Below are positions 42,688 through 51,178 of a stretch of DNA of 64,000 nucleotides, in pieces; positions within the stretch are counted from its first letter, which is position 1; every line of letters starts with the position of its first letter. The stretch is from contig CABUWK010000001.1 of NCBI GenBank assembly GCA_902495325.1, positions 1-64,000 of the forward strand, given 5' to 3'. The translations under genes were made by a program, and so were the position numbers. The notes below the pieces were generated by a model. It did no database searches. It had not been told where the DNA came from and saw nothing but the letters and a program-made list of their open reading frames with translations. This stretch comes from an uncultured Acidiphilium sp. GTDB taxonomy: Bacteria > Bacillota > Clostridia > Christensenellales > Borkfalkiaceae.

Positions 42688-44721
42688 TCAGTTATCTCTT
42701 CCGAGAGATTCGGGCGTTACGCTGAAAGTGTTGGAAATGCCGTCTCTCGCATAGCCGAACGGAAGTTTCGCCACCGATTCGAGCGAAGCGAGCGCGCCGC
42801 TGTGATCTCTGCCGTGCATGGGATTCGCGCCGGGTGCAAGCGGTTCGCCTGCCTTTCTGCCGTCCGGCGTGGTACCCGTTTTCTTACCGTAAACGACGTT
42901 CGACGTGATCGTAAGAAGGCTCATCGTGGGAACGGCGTTGCGGTACGTCGGATGGCTGCCGATCTTCTTCATGAAACGCTTTACGATATCGATCGCGATC
43001 GAATCGGCACGGTCGTCGTTGTTGCCGTACTTCGGATAATCCCCTTCGATGCGGAAATCGGTGACGATGCCGAATTCGTTGCGGACGGGATACACTTTCG
43101 CATAGCGGATCGCGGATAAGCTGTCCGCCGCGCAGGAAAGCCCGGCAACGCCCGTTGCAAACAGGCGATGAACGTTCGTATCGTGCAAAGCCATTTCCAA
43201 AGCTTCGTAAGAATATTTATCGTGCATGAAATGGATGAGGTTCAGCGTGTTGACGTAAAGCCCGGCGAGCCAGTCCATCATCGTGTCGAATCTCTTCATC
43301 ACGTCGTTATAATCGAGTGCGCCGTCTCCCTGCACGCCCTCGAATGCGGGCGAAACCTGAACGGGCTTCCCCGTTTTTTTATCGAGCAGAAGCTCGTCTT
43401 TGCCGCCGTTGATCGCATAGAGAAGGCATTTCGCAAGATTTGCTCTCGCGCCGAAGAACTGCATGTCCTTGCCTTCGCGCATACTCGAAACGCAGCAGGC
43501 GATGCAGTAATCGTCCCCCATATCGGGACGCATCAGATCGTCGTTTTCATACTGAATGGACGAAGTTTTGATGGAGAGATCGGCGCAGAAAAGCTTGAAC
43601 CCCGCAGGAAGTCTCGTGGACCAGAGAACGGTCAGGTTCGGCTCCGGCGCGGGTCCTAAGTTTTCGAGGGTGTGAAGGATACGGAAACTCGTTTTCGTGA
43701 CGAGCGTTCTGCCGTCCGTACCCATTCCGCCGACCGATTCCGTCACCCAGGTGGGATCGCCGCTGAACAGCTCGTTGTATTCCCTGATTCTCATAAACTT
43801 GATGATTCTGAGTTTCATGACGAACTGATCGATCAGCTCCTGCGCGTTCTTTTCGGTAAGAACGCCGTTTTTCAGATCTCTTTCGATATAAACATCAAGG
43901 AAAGTCGTGTTTCTGCCGATGCTCATCGCCGCGCCGTTCTGATCCTTTACGGCGGCAAGATATCCGAAATACAGCCACTGGATCGCTTCTTTCGCATTCG
44001 TTGCGGGCTTGGAGATATCATACCCGTAAGAAGCCGCCATCTGTTTCAATTCGCCGAGAGCTTTCACCTGCATGGCAAGCTCTTCTCTCTTGCGGACGGT
44101 CTCTTCCGTCATGTCTCCGTTCACGTAAGATTTGTCTTCTTCTTTTTTGGCGATCAGGTAATCGACGCCGTACAGCGCGATCCTTCTGTAATCGCCCACG
44201 ATCCTGCCTCTGCCGTACGTATCGGGAAGCCCCGTGAGAATGTGCGCATGGCGGGCAAGGCGCATTTCCGGCGTATAGGCTGAGAAAACGCCGTCGTTAT
44301 GGGTCGTTCTGTATTTCGTGAAGATCTCCTTTACGGAAGGATCGATCGTGTAACCGTACATGGCAAGCGCCTGCTCTGCCATTTTGATCCCGCCGAAGGG
44401 CTGAAGCGCGCGTTTGAACGGCTTATCCGTCTGTAAACCCACGATCTTCTCTTTTTCCTTGTCGATATAACCGGGCGCATGGCTCGTAATGGTGGAAATG
44501 ATTTTCGTATCGGCATCGAGAACGCCGCCCTTTTCTCTTTCCTCGGCGGAAAGTTTCAGAATATCCTGCCACAAAGCCGAAGTATCTTCGGTCGCGCCCT
44601 CCAGAAAGGAACCGTCACCCTCATACGGGGTATAGTTTTTCTGAATGAAGTCTCTTACGTCGACTTCGCCGTTCGACCAGTTGCCCGGACGAAACCCTGC
44701 CCATTCGTTTTCAAAATTCAT
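42688..44721 (-). CDS. pflB: pyruvate formate-lyase catalytic chain, lacking the glycyl-radical domain
   Basis: Formate C-acetyltransferase, converting pyruvate and CoA to acetyl-CoA and formate. The chain has 677 residues versus about 760 in E. coli. The thiyl residues Cys409-Cys410 are present in [11 protein letters not shown], as are FGARANLAK, the substrate-site [10 protein letters not shown] and the start [15 protein letters not shown]. It ends at [16 protein letters not shown] with TGA, precisely before the glycyl-radical domain, which the next gene supplies. The frame after the TGA gives no homology, so this is not recoding. The start is the ATG at 44721, 17 codons inside the longest frame. 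It is cotranscribed with pflA and the thioredoxin-like gene. Confidence 0.95.
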   Translation of the reverse strand: MNFENEWAGFRPGNWSNGEVDVRDFIQKNYTPYEGDGSFLEGATEDTSALWQDILKLSAEEREKGGVLDADTKIISTITSHAPGYIDKEKEKIVGLQTDKPFKRALQPFGGIKMAEQALAMYGYTIDPSVKEIFTKYRTTHNDGVFSAYTPEMRLARHAHILTGLPDTYGRGRIVGDYRRIALYGVDYLIAKKEEDKSYVNGDMTEETVRKREELAMQVKALGELKQMAASYGYDISKPATNAKEAIQWLYFGYLAAVKDQNGAAMSIGRNTTFLDVYIERDLKNGVLTEKNAQELIDQFVMKLRIIKFMRIREYNELFSGDPTWVTESVGGMGTDGRTLVTKTSFRILHTLENLGPAPEPNLTVLWSTRLPAGFKLFCADLSIKTSSIQYENDDLMRPDMGDDYCIACCVSSMREGKDMQFFGARANLAKCLLYAINGGKDELLLDKKTGKPVQVSPAFEGVQGDGALDYNDVMKRFDTMMDWLAGLYVNTLNLIHFMHDKYSYEALEMALHDTNVHRLFATGVAGLSCAADSLSAIRYAKVYPVRNEFGIVTDFRIEGDYPKYGNNDDRADSIAIDIVKRFMKKIGSHPTYRNAVPTMSLLTITSNVVYGKKTGTTPDGRKAGEPLAPGANPMHGRDHSGALASLESVAKLPFGYARDGISNTFSVTPESLGRDN

Positions 44722-44755
44722 GATAGTACCTCTTTGCGGGAAAACTCCTTCCCCG

Positions 44756-45076
44756 TCATTTTTTCGTTTCACCGGGATCCGTCTTCGCAGAAAACCCGAT
44801 TTTGCTTTTCAGCCAGAGAGAAAGGATCTCGGGCGGCTGATACCCGTAGCACCGCGCGACCTCTTCGTCGCCCTTCAGAACGATCGTACAAGGGATCCGG
44901 TCGATCCCCTTTTCGCGGAAGATCTCCCCGTCCGTTTCCGCCGAAACATAGAAAAATTCCGTTCCGGGGAACTCCCCTTCGATCATCTTTACGGACGAAC
45001 CGAGTTCGGCGCAACCGCCGCAGGAATATCCTCCCGCAACGATCACCGTGCCGTTTGCATTTTGTAATTTATCCAT
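44756..45076 (-). CDS. thioredoxin-like protein with CGGC motif
   Basis: A 106-residue thioredoxin-fold protein. The redox motif is [10 protein letters not shown] with Cys19 and Cys22 after the first beta strand; the cis-Pro region is DRIPCTIVL with an extra Cys beside it, followed by a GYQPPEIL helix. No signal peptide, so it is cytoplasmic. It lies between the activating enzyme (55 bp) and the lyase (34 bp), a place where thioredoxin-like genes are not usual. A role in keeping the Cys-Cys site or the activase reduced, or in joining the split radical domain, is possible but speculative. Start ATG has AAGG upstream. Confidence 0.75.
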   Translation of the reverse strand: MDKLQNANGTVIVAGGYSCGGCAELGSSVKMIEGEFPGTEFFYVSAETDGEIFREKGIDRIPCTIVLKGDEEVARCYGYQPPEILSLWLKSKIGFSAKTDPGETKK

Positions 45077-45131
45077 AATTGCCTTACTTAGTATGTGCAG
45101 AAATCGCCGTTTTTCACGCGCCCGGAACTTT

Positions 45132-45875
45132 TTATTCGCCGTGAGACAAAACGGCGGCTTTCAGCCGGTCGGAAACATGTTTCACACTCTCTTTCGACGG
45201 GGGCGCAACTCCTTCCAGTCGATACGGAATGCCGAGCGATCTGTATTTCACGATCCCCATCGTGTGATAGGGCAAAACTTCCGCTTTCACGAAACACCGC
45301 TGAGATCTCACGAAATCGCAAAGTCCGGAAACGTCCTCTTCTCCGTCCGTATAGCCGGGAACGAGAACGTATCGCAGCCAGGCTTTCGCCCCTTTTTCGC
45401 TCAGATACCGTGCGAAATCAAGGATCGGTCGGTTAGACTGCCCCGTGAGAACTTTATGTTTCTCTTCGTCGATCTGCTTGATATCGAGAAGAAAAAGGTC
45501 GGTAACTTTCAGAAGCTCGTCGAGAGCGGAAAGAAAGGGTTCTCCCCTTACGAAAACGATACCTGACGTATCGACGCAAGTTGAAACCCCCTCTTTTTTC
45601 AACAAGGCGAAAAGCTCGGTCACGAAACCGATCTGCAGAAGAGGTTCGCCGCCGCTGACGGTGACGCCCCCTTCTTCGCCGAAATAATTGCGATATTTCA
45701 GAACTCTTTCCGCAACGTCTTTCGCCTCGTATTCCGTGCCGCCGGCAACGTTCTGCGTGTCGGGGTTATGGCAATACAGGCAACGCATAGGACACCCCTG
45801 CATGAATACGACGAAGCGTATGCCGGGACCGTCCACCGTACCGAAAGATTCGAATGAATGGATCCTTCCCTTCAC
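45132..45875 (-). CDS. pflA: pyruvate formate-lyase activating enzyme
   Basis: A 247-residue radical SAM enzyme that creates the glycyl radical on pyruvate formate-lyase. The [4Fe-4S] motif is Cys28-x3-Cys32-x2-Cys35 in MQGCPMRCLYCHNPDT; the SAM-binding GGEPLLQ and the N-terminal KGRIHSFESFGTVDGPGIRF are as in PflA. It starts with GTG at 45875, only 4 bp after the ftsZ stop, so it is translated from the same message as ftsZ. Target here is presumably the separate 76-residue radical subunit encoded two genes downstream. Length is normal for the family. Confidence 0.94.
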   Translation of the reverse strand: MKGRIHSFESFGTVDGPGIRFVVFMQGCPMRCLYCHNPDTQNVAGGTEYEAKDVAERVLKYRNYFGEEGGVTVSGGEPLLQIGFVTELFALLKKEGVSTCVDTSGIVFVRGEPFLSALDELLKVTDLFLLDIKQIDEEKHKVLTGQSNRPILDFARYLSEKGAKAWLRYVLVPGYTDGEEDVSGLCDFVRSQRCFVKAEVLPYHTMGIVKYRSLGIPYRLEGVAPPSKESVKHVSDRLKAAVLSHGE

Positions 45876-45879
45876 GAGA

Positions 45880-47394
45880 TCACTTCTTCCCGAAAAGTCT
45901 CTTCATGAAAGAAGGCAGTTCTTTTCCGTTCTGCTGTTCGCCGCTCTGCTGTTGCGGACGGGAAGACACGTTCTGATAATTTTCCGCATCTTCTTTCGCG
46001 GTATTCTGCCGGTAGGAAGCCTGCTGTTGCGGTTCGTAACCGGTCTGTCCCTGCTGAGGATATCCCTGCTGCGGTGCGGCATATTGCTGCCCGGGGCGTT
46101 CGTATCCGCGGTTCGCATAGTCCTGCTGAGGCGCCTGGCGATACGCCTGTTCCTGCGGCTGACGATACTCGTTCTGCTGAGGATACCCCTGCGGTGCCTG
46201 ACGGAACGCCTGTTCCTGCGGCTGGCGGTATTCGCCCTGCTGAGGATATCCCTGCGGCGCGGCATATTGCTGCCCGGCGTTCTGCTGGGCGGTATGCGGA
46301 TAACCGTTCGGTTCCGCCGTCTGCTGCGGACGGTTCATCGTCTGCGCCTGCGGTTTCGGCGGATCTTTCATCAGATTATTGAAAGCCTGTCTCGTGCCGG
46401 AATCGCCGTGCGATTTTCCGCCGCCGGCGTCCTTTCCGACAAAGCCCGTCGCAATGACGGTGATCTCGATCTCTTCCTGTAATTCTTCGCTGACATTCGC
46501 GCCGAAAATGATATTCGCGGAACTGTCCACCACGCCCTGCACGAGGCGAGCCGCTTCGTAAACCTGCCCGAGGGTGAGGTCTTTTCCGCCCGTCACGTTG
46601 ATGATCACGCCGCGCGCCCCTTCGATCGTCGTTTCGAGAAGAGGACTGCTGACGGCTTGTCTCACCGCTTCCACGACGCGGTTTTCGCCTTTTGCCCTGC
46701 CGACGCCCATATGCGCGAGCCCCTGATTGGAAATGATCGCGCGGACGTCCGCAAAGTCGAGATTGATCATTGCGGGGGTAGAAATCAGATCCGCAATGCC
46801 GCAGATACCCTGGCGAAGATTATCGTCCGCATATTTCAAAGCGTCGATCATACTGATGTCGTTGGGAAGGGCTTCCAGAAGTTTGTCGTTGGGGATGATG
46901 ACGATCGTATCGACATATTTGCTTAAATTCGCGATCCCCTTTTTGGCGTTTTCTTCTCTCTTTTTCCCTTCGAACGCGAAAGGCTTCGTCACGACGGCTA
47001 CCGTTACGCAACCCTTTTCTTTCGCCGTTTTCGCGATGACGGGCGCAGCGCCCGTGCCCGTACCTCCGCCCATACCGGCGGCGATGAAGAGAAGGTCGAC
47101 CCCTTCCACGAGTTTCTCGATATCCTCTTTCGATTCTTCCGCCGCTTTTTCACCCACTTCGGGATCGGAACCGGCGCCGAGACCTTTCGTCAGATTTTTC
47201 CCGATGGAAAGTCTGTTTACCGGCGCGACTCTCGAGAGCATCAACGCCTGCTGATCGGTATTGACGCAGGCAAACTGCGCGCTTTTGATATCGAGTTCGA
47301 TCATGCGGTTAACGGCGTTGCTTCCCGCGCCGCCCACGCCGATGACTTTGATTTTACATATATTGAGTCCCTGGCTCATTTCTTCTTCGGTCAT
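45880..47394 (-). CDS. ftsZ: cell division GTPase FtsZ with long Q/Y-rich linker
   Basis: Tubulin-like GTPase that forms the division ring. The GTP loop is GMGGGTGTGAAP and the N-terminal KVIGVGGAGSNAVNRM is canonical. The 504 residues exceed the usual 350-400 because of a linker of about 160 residues rich in Gln, Pro, Tyr and Arg. The linker has tandem units (YPQQGEYRQPQEQAFRQAPQ and a near copy). The C-terminal peptide ELPSFMKRLFGKK fits the FtsA-binding consensus. GGAGG precedes the start. Unusual context: pflA follows after 4 bp. Confidence 0.97.
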   Translation of the reverse strand: MTEEEMSQGLNICKIKVIGVGGAGSNAVNRMIELDIKSAQFACVNTDQQALMLSRVAPVNRLSIGKNLTKGLGAGSDPEVGEKAAEESKEDIEKLVEGVDLLFIAAGMGGGTGTGAAPVIAKTAKEKGCVTVAVVTKPFAFEGKKREENAKKGIANLSKYVDTIVIIPNDKLLEALPNDISMIDALKYADDNLRQGICGIADLISTPAMINLDFADVRAIISNQGLAHMGVGRAKGENRVVEAVRQAVSSPLLETTIEGARGVIINVTGGKDLTLGQVYEAARLVQGVVDSSANIIFGANVSEELQEEIEITVIATGFVGKDAGGGKSHGDSGTRQAFNNLMKDPPKPQAQTMNRPQQTAEPNGYPHTAQQNAGQQYAAPQGYPQQGEYRQPQEQAFRQAPQGYPQQNEYRQPQEQAYRQAPQQDYANRGYERPGQQYAAPQQGYPQQGQTGYEPQQQASYRQNTAKEDAENYQNVSSRPQQQSGEQQNGKELPSFMKRLFGKK

Positions 47395-47492
47395 GTTGAA
47401 TTTCCTCCGTTATGCGCCGGCGGGGAACCGCCCCTTCTTCCGGCTTAAACTAAAATATAAATCGCTCCGACAGACGGAAATGCGTTCCGCCG

Positions 47493-48641
47493 TCAGAAAA
47501 ACAGAAACTTTTTCTTTTTTTCTTCTCTTTTTCTCAGCGCGTAATCGAGAATGCCGAGTTTCGAAGATTCGTACGGCTTGTTGTAATGGGGAACGGACGG
47601 TTTCAGAATTTCTACCGCCAGCCCGATCCTGCCCGCGATGTGCTCTTTCGCTCCGCGCATGCAGGATACGCCGCCCCCCGTGAGATAAACGCGCACGGGA
47701 GAACGTGTTCTTAAAATATTTTCTTCGAGCAGCGTGTCGATATTGCCGGCGAGCACGTCCAGACACTCCACCGCGATCTCGTTTACTTCCCTGACGGAAA
47801 ATTCGCGCAATCCTTCTTCGGTATCGACGCGGTAAACGCTGTCTCCCGGATCGGAAAACCCGAGATTGATCACCCGTTTCAGTTTTTCCGCCGAATCGAG
47901 AGAAAGAGAATATTTTTCGAGGAGCGCCGCCGTGACGTACCCCCCGCCGAAATCGAAGGAATCCTTCGCGACGACGCCGTCTCCCAGAAGAATGGACGAA
48001 GTCGTGGCGATATATCCCGAATCGACGAGAAGAACGGGCGTTTCCCGCTGTTCTTTCGCGAGAAGAAACGTTCCTTCCGCAAAACCGTCGAACACGAAAT
48101 CCACCTTCGTCACGCCCGCCTGCGACAACGCCTTTCTCATCGTAACGACGAAATAATTTTCCGCCAGAAAATATGTGAGATTGCCGCCGAGCGCGGCGGA
48201 TTCGTTCCCGATCGGATCGAAAACTTTCCTGTTGTCGTCCAGCGCGAAATAGATCGCGGATTCGGATATGACTTCGTATCCGGCGATCTCCACGAGCCTG
48301 CGACCCGCGTCGAACAGATCGGTGATATCCCCGTTTTTAATTTTCCTCTTTTTCTTAAGCGCGATCTTATACTTTCTGTTCTCCAGGCGGACAAACGCGC
48401 CGGGCACGCCGACGCACACCTCGGCTACGGGACAACGCACGTTGTCCGAAATTTCCGCAATGGCTTCCGAAACGGCTTTTTCCGTTTCTTCTTCGTCGAA
48501 AAAACGCCCTTCGGCAAAACCGTTGTAAGGCACTTCGGCATAAGCTTTCACGGCAAACGTGCCGTTCACGCCCCTGTCCCCGAAGATCGCCGTGATTTTT
48601 GAAGAACCGACGTCTAAAACCGCGACGCCGCTTTGAACCAT
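47493..48641 (-). CDS. ftsA: FtsA-like cell division ATPase
   Basis: A 382-residue actin-like protein starting VAVLDVGSSKITAIFGDRG, the FtsA phosphate-1 motif. A phosphate-2-like VLLVDSGYIATT and an adenosine motif VYLTGGGVSCMRG are present. It is somewhat shorter than typical FtsA (about 420), and the C-terminus is a basic, then aromatic tail (REEKKKKFLFF) that may serve as membrane anchor. It tethers FtsZ to the membrane. A consensus promoter lies 139-167 bp upstream. The start codon at 48641 has only a weak ribosome-binding site (GGTCGG). Confidence 0.88.
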   Translation of the reverse strand: MVQSGVAVLDVGSSKITAIFGDRGVNGTFAVKAYAEVPYNGFAEGRFFDEEETEKAVSEAIAEISDNVRCPVAEVCVGVPGAFVRLENRKYKIALKKKRKIKNGDITDLFDAGRRLVEIAGYEVISESAIYFALDDNRKVFDPIGNESAALGGNLTYFLAENYFVVTMRKALSQAGVTKVDFVFDGFAEGTFLLAKEQRETPVLLVDSGYIATTSSILLGDGVVAKDSFDFGGGYVTAALLEKYSLSLDSAEKLKRVINLGFSDPGDSVYRVDTEEGLREFSVREVNEIAVECLDVLAGNIDTLLEENILRTRSPVRVYLTGGGVSCMRGAKEHIAGRIGLAVEILKPSVPHYNKPYESSKLGILDYALRKREEKKKKFLFF

Positions 48642-48779
48642 AAGCCGACCGCCGTGTTTTTCTTTCGCTCCGCAGCAGGGAGTCGTTCCGGAAACGCAGA
48701 TCTCCGCAACCGGGCATTTTCCCGCCGCGCTCTCCCCCGCTGCCTCGCGACAATATAATATAGGGGAAGAATCACAATA

Positions 48780-48808
48780 ATTATATTATATTATGCCCCG
48801 TTTGTCAA
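48780..48808 (-). promoter_or_regulatory. consensus promoter of the ftsA-ftsZ-pfl operon
   Basis: TTGACA (48808-48803), 17-bp spacer, TATAAT (48785-48780) on the minus strand, in an otherwise AT-rich patch (repeated TATAATA). With the terminator at 48842 it separates ftsA onward from the upstream dcw genes. Confidence 0.82.
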
Positions 48809-48841
48809 TGTTTTCGCAATCTCTTTTCATGAAAGAATCGC

Positions 48842-48881
48842 AAAAAAAACGCTCGCACGGTGAAAATACCGCGCGGGCGTT
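48842..48881 (-). terminator. intrinsic terminator after ftsQ
   Basis: 14-bp stem with two mismatches (AACGCcCGCgCGGT with its partner), 6-base loop and eight T on the minus strand, 42 bp after the ftsQ stop. Confidence 0.85.
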
Positions 48882-48922
48882 CCGTCCGACAAAGACGGTC
48901 GCTTTTTTAACGGAAAAGATTT

Positions 48923-49759
48923 TCACGACTCCGCACGCACGGTGTATTCCGTACGGACGGTAAAGGCGTCGTCCGTCATATAAACGAGGTAATATCCTTC
49001 CGATTTCTGTTTTTCGGTAAAGGCGTCGTAAGCGGCTTTCACTTCCCCGATCTTATCGCAGAGGGAATTTCTCGCCGCCGCGATCTCCGCTTTCGACGAA
49101 GAGGAAAGCCCGCGGGGAACGGCGAAACGGAATTCGAGGCTTACGCCCGTTTCGGTATTGAGATAGATTCTCTCTTCCTTTTCCCCGCCCGAACCGTACA
49201 CGGTAATGGATTTGAGAAAGTTCAGATCGTCCAGCGAACGGAAAAGGCGTACGGCATAGCCGAACATCCCCGTCTCGTCATAGGTGATCGGCTTTCCGAT
49301 GCGGAAAGCGGCGAAACCGAGCTTCACGTTTTTCACTTCCACGGGAAGGATTTTCCCCGCGCTGCCCTCTTTTTCGAGCGTCGTTCTCTTATCCAGCAGA
49401 TTGTAATCGCGGTCGAGTATGTAATAGAGCTCTTCGTTTTTCACGGCGAAACATTCCGCGCGTTCTTCGATCTCCACCTCGACGGCATCCGGGAAACGGC
49501 GTTTCACTTTTTTTACCGTAACGTAAGGATCTTTTTCGAGCTCCGCGACGATCTCGTCCGCCGAAACGGAAAACAGTTTTCTGCCGAGCAGCATTTTTTC
49601 CAGTTTTTCGTTGCATTCCGCATAAACGGTGCTTCCCGAGGAAGCCTCCGTCACGCGGACGTCGACCTCACGCACTTTCAGAAGCCACATGACGGCAAGC
49701 GCGAGCGTTAAAACGTAAATGACGATCGTACTCACGACGATCCATCTTCTGTATCTCAT
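48923..49759 (-). CDS. ftsQ: cell division protein FtsQ/DivIB
   Basis: A 278-residue single-pass membrane protein. The membrane segment is VSTIVIYVLTLALAVMWLL near residue 10-28, followed by a POTRA domain (VREVDVRVTEASSGSTVYAE through KVKRRFPDAVEVEIEERAE) and the FtsQ beta domain. It connects the early and late divisome. GGAG precedes the start. It lies 35 bp after murA and is the last gene before the terminator at 48842. Confidence 0.9.
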   Translation of the reverse strand: MRYRRWIVVSTIVIYVLTLALAVMWLLKVREVDVRVTEASSGSTVYAECNEKLEKMLLGRKLFSVSADEIVAELEKDPYVTVKKVKRRFPDAVEVEIEERAECFAVKNEELYYILDRDYNLLDKRTTLEKEGSAGKILPVEVKNVKLGFAAFRIGKPITYDETGMFGYAVRLFRSLDDLNFLKSITVYGSGGEKEERIYLNTETGVSLEFRFAVPRGLSSSSKAEIAAARNSLCDKIGEVKAAYDAFTEKQKSEGYYLVYMTDDAFTVRTEYTVRAES

Positions 49760-49794
49760 TGTTTACTCCAAGGCGAAGCGTTACTCCGCCCGCC

Positions 49795-51057
49795 TTATTC
49801 TCCTTTCCGGAAAATATCGGCGCCGAGCAAACGCAGCTTATTTTCAAATCGTTCGTATCCGCGGTCGATGTGTTCCGCCCCCGCGATCTCCGATTCCCCT
49901 TCCGCGGCAAGCGCGGCGATGACGAGCGCGGCGCCGCCCCTGAGATCCCGTGCGGTCATCTTCGCGCCGCGGTGTTCTCCCCCGCCGGTAACCGTAAGGG
50001 TGTTCCCCGCAAGGCGGATCCCGCCGTGAATTTTCCCGAGCTCTTCCGCATAGCCGAACCGATCCGGAAAAACGAGATCGGTCAGTTCCGTTCCGCCGCG
50101 GCAAAAACATGCCGCCGCGGCGAATTGCGGTTGCAGATCGGTCGGAACGCCGGGGAAAGGCGCCGTAACGATCTTTCCGAACCCGACCGGATCTTCGCGA
50201 AAGGTCACCGTTTCTATTTTATCATTTTTCGGGATCGTTTTGCAAGCGTTCTGCCCGATAATTTTAAAAACCTCGTCCAGATTTGCGAGCGAACCCCGCG
50301 GAAAAGAGATTTCGCCCCCGCAGGCGATCCCCGCAAGGAGAAAAGTTCCCGCTTCGGCGCGGTCGGAAAGGGGGCAGAACGACATTTCCCCGCCGTAAAG
50401 CTTTTCCGCCCCTTCGATCGCGATCGTCTCCGTGCCCGCACCCGAGATCTTTGCGCCGGCGGCGTTCAGATACCGCGCGAGATCGACGATCTCCGGCTCT
50501 CTCGCGGCGTTGCGGATCACCGTTTTTCCCTTCCTTGCGGCGGAGAGCATCACGAGATTTTCCGTCGCGCCGACGCTCGGAAAAGAAAGGGTCGTTTCCC
50601 CGCCCTTACCCGTGACGTCGCGGAAAAGATACCCCTCTTCTTCCGTCACCTTCACGCCGAGTTCCCGCATGGCGGAAAGATGGATATCGATCGGTCTTTT
50701 GCCGATGTCGCACCCGCCCGGACGGCAGACGGCAGCCCTTCCGAACCGTCCGACGAGCGCGCCCGCAAGAAAGACGGACGCGCGGATCTTCCGCGTGAGA
50801 TCGCAAGGCAGATCGTAACGGCAGACGCCGTCCGCATTCACGACGAGCGAATTTTCCTCAAACGAGACCTTTGCGCCGAGCGAGCGAAGGATCCTTCCCA
50901 TCACGATCACGTCGCATATCCTCGGACAGTTTTCTATAACGGTTTTGCCGCCCCTGAGCACGCAGGCAGCCATCAGAGGCAGCACGGCGTTTTTCGCGGC
51001 GGCTATTCCGACTTTTCCGTATAACTTTTTTCTTCCCCGGACGATCAGTTTTTCCAT
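49795..51057 (-). CDS. murA: UDP-N-acetylglucosamine 1-carboxyvinyltransferase
   Basis: Catalyses the first committed step of peptidoglycan synthesis, enolpyruvyl transfer from PEP to UDP-GlcNAc. The 420 residues match the family length. The loop with the active-site Cys is RPGGCDIGKRPIDIH (fosfomycin target), and the N-terminal KKLYGKVGIAAAKNAVLPLM is characteristic. It takes the place between ftsW and ftsQ where many Firmicutes have murG followed by murA or murB. An AAGGAA site precedes the start. The C-terminal RGYERFENKLRLLGADI is also standard. Confidence 0.95.
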   Translation of the reverse strand: MEKLIVRGRKKLYGKVGIAAAKNAVLPLMAACVLRGGKTVIENCPRICDVIVMGRILRSLGAKVSFEENSLVVNADGVCRYDLPCDLTRKIRASVFLAGALVGRFGRAAVCRPGGCDIGKRPIDIHLSAMRELGVKVTEEEGYLFRDVTGKGGETTLSFPSVGATENLVMLSAARKGKTVIRNAAREPEIVDLARYLNAAGAKISGAGTETIAIEGAEKLYGGEMSFCPLSDRAEAGTFLLAGIACGGEISFPRGSLANLDEVFKIIGQNACKTIPKNDKIETVTFREDPVGFGKIVTAPFPGVPTDLQPQFAAAACFCRGGTELTDLVFPDRFGYAEELGKIHGGIRLAGNTLTVTGGGEHRGAKMTARDLRGGAALVIAALAAEGESEIAGAEHIDRGYERFENKLRLLGADIFRKGE

Positions 51058-51178
51058 ACAGCGTTTCCTTCGCCCCGCCGCGGCGCGCGGAATGAAATTT
51101 TCCGTTCGCCTATCATGCGGGCATACACTGTATTTTATGACGGAACGCGGGGAATCGTTCGGAAAAGCCTTTCCGTTT

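Noticed and set aside
42661..42700. Readthrough or selenocysteine decoding of the TGA that ends pflB
   Set aside because: The frame after the TGA gives no PFL-like residues, and the radical domain starts in another frame with its own strong ribosome-binding site and ATG. A true gene split explains everything.
46130..46260. Direct repeats in ftsZ as a CRISPR or tandem-repeat locus
   Set aside because: The repeats are in frame, code for the linker units, and have no unique spacers of constant length. No CRISPR array was seen anywhere in the window.
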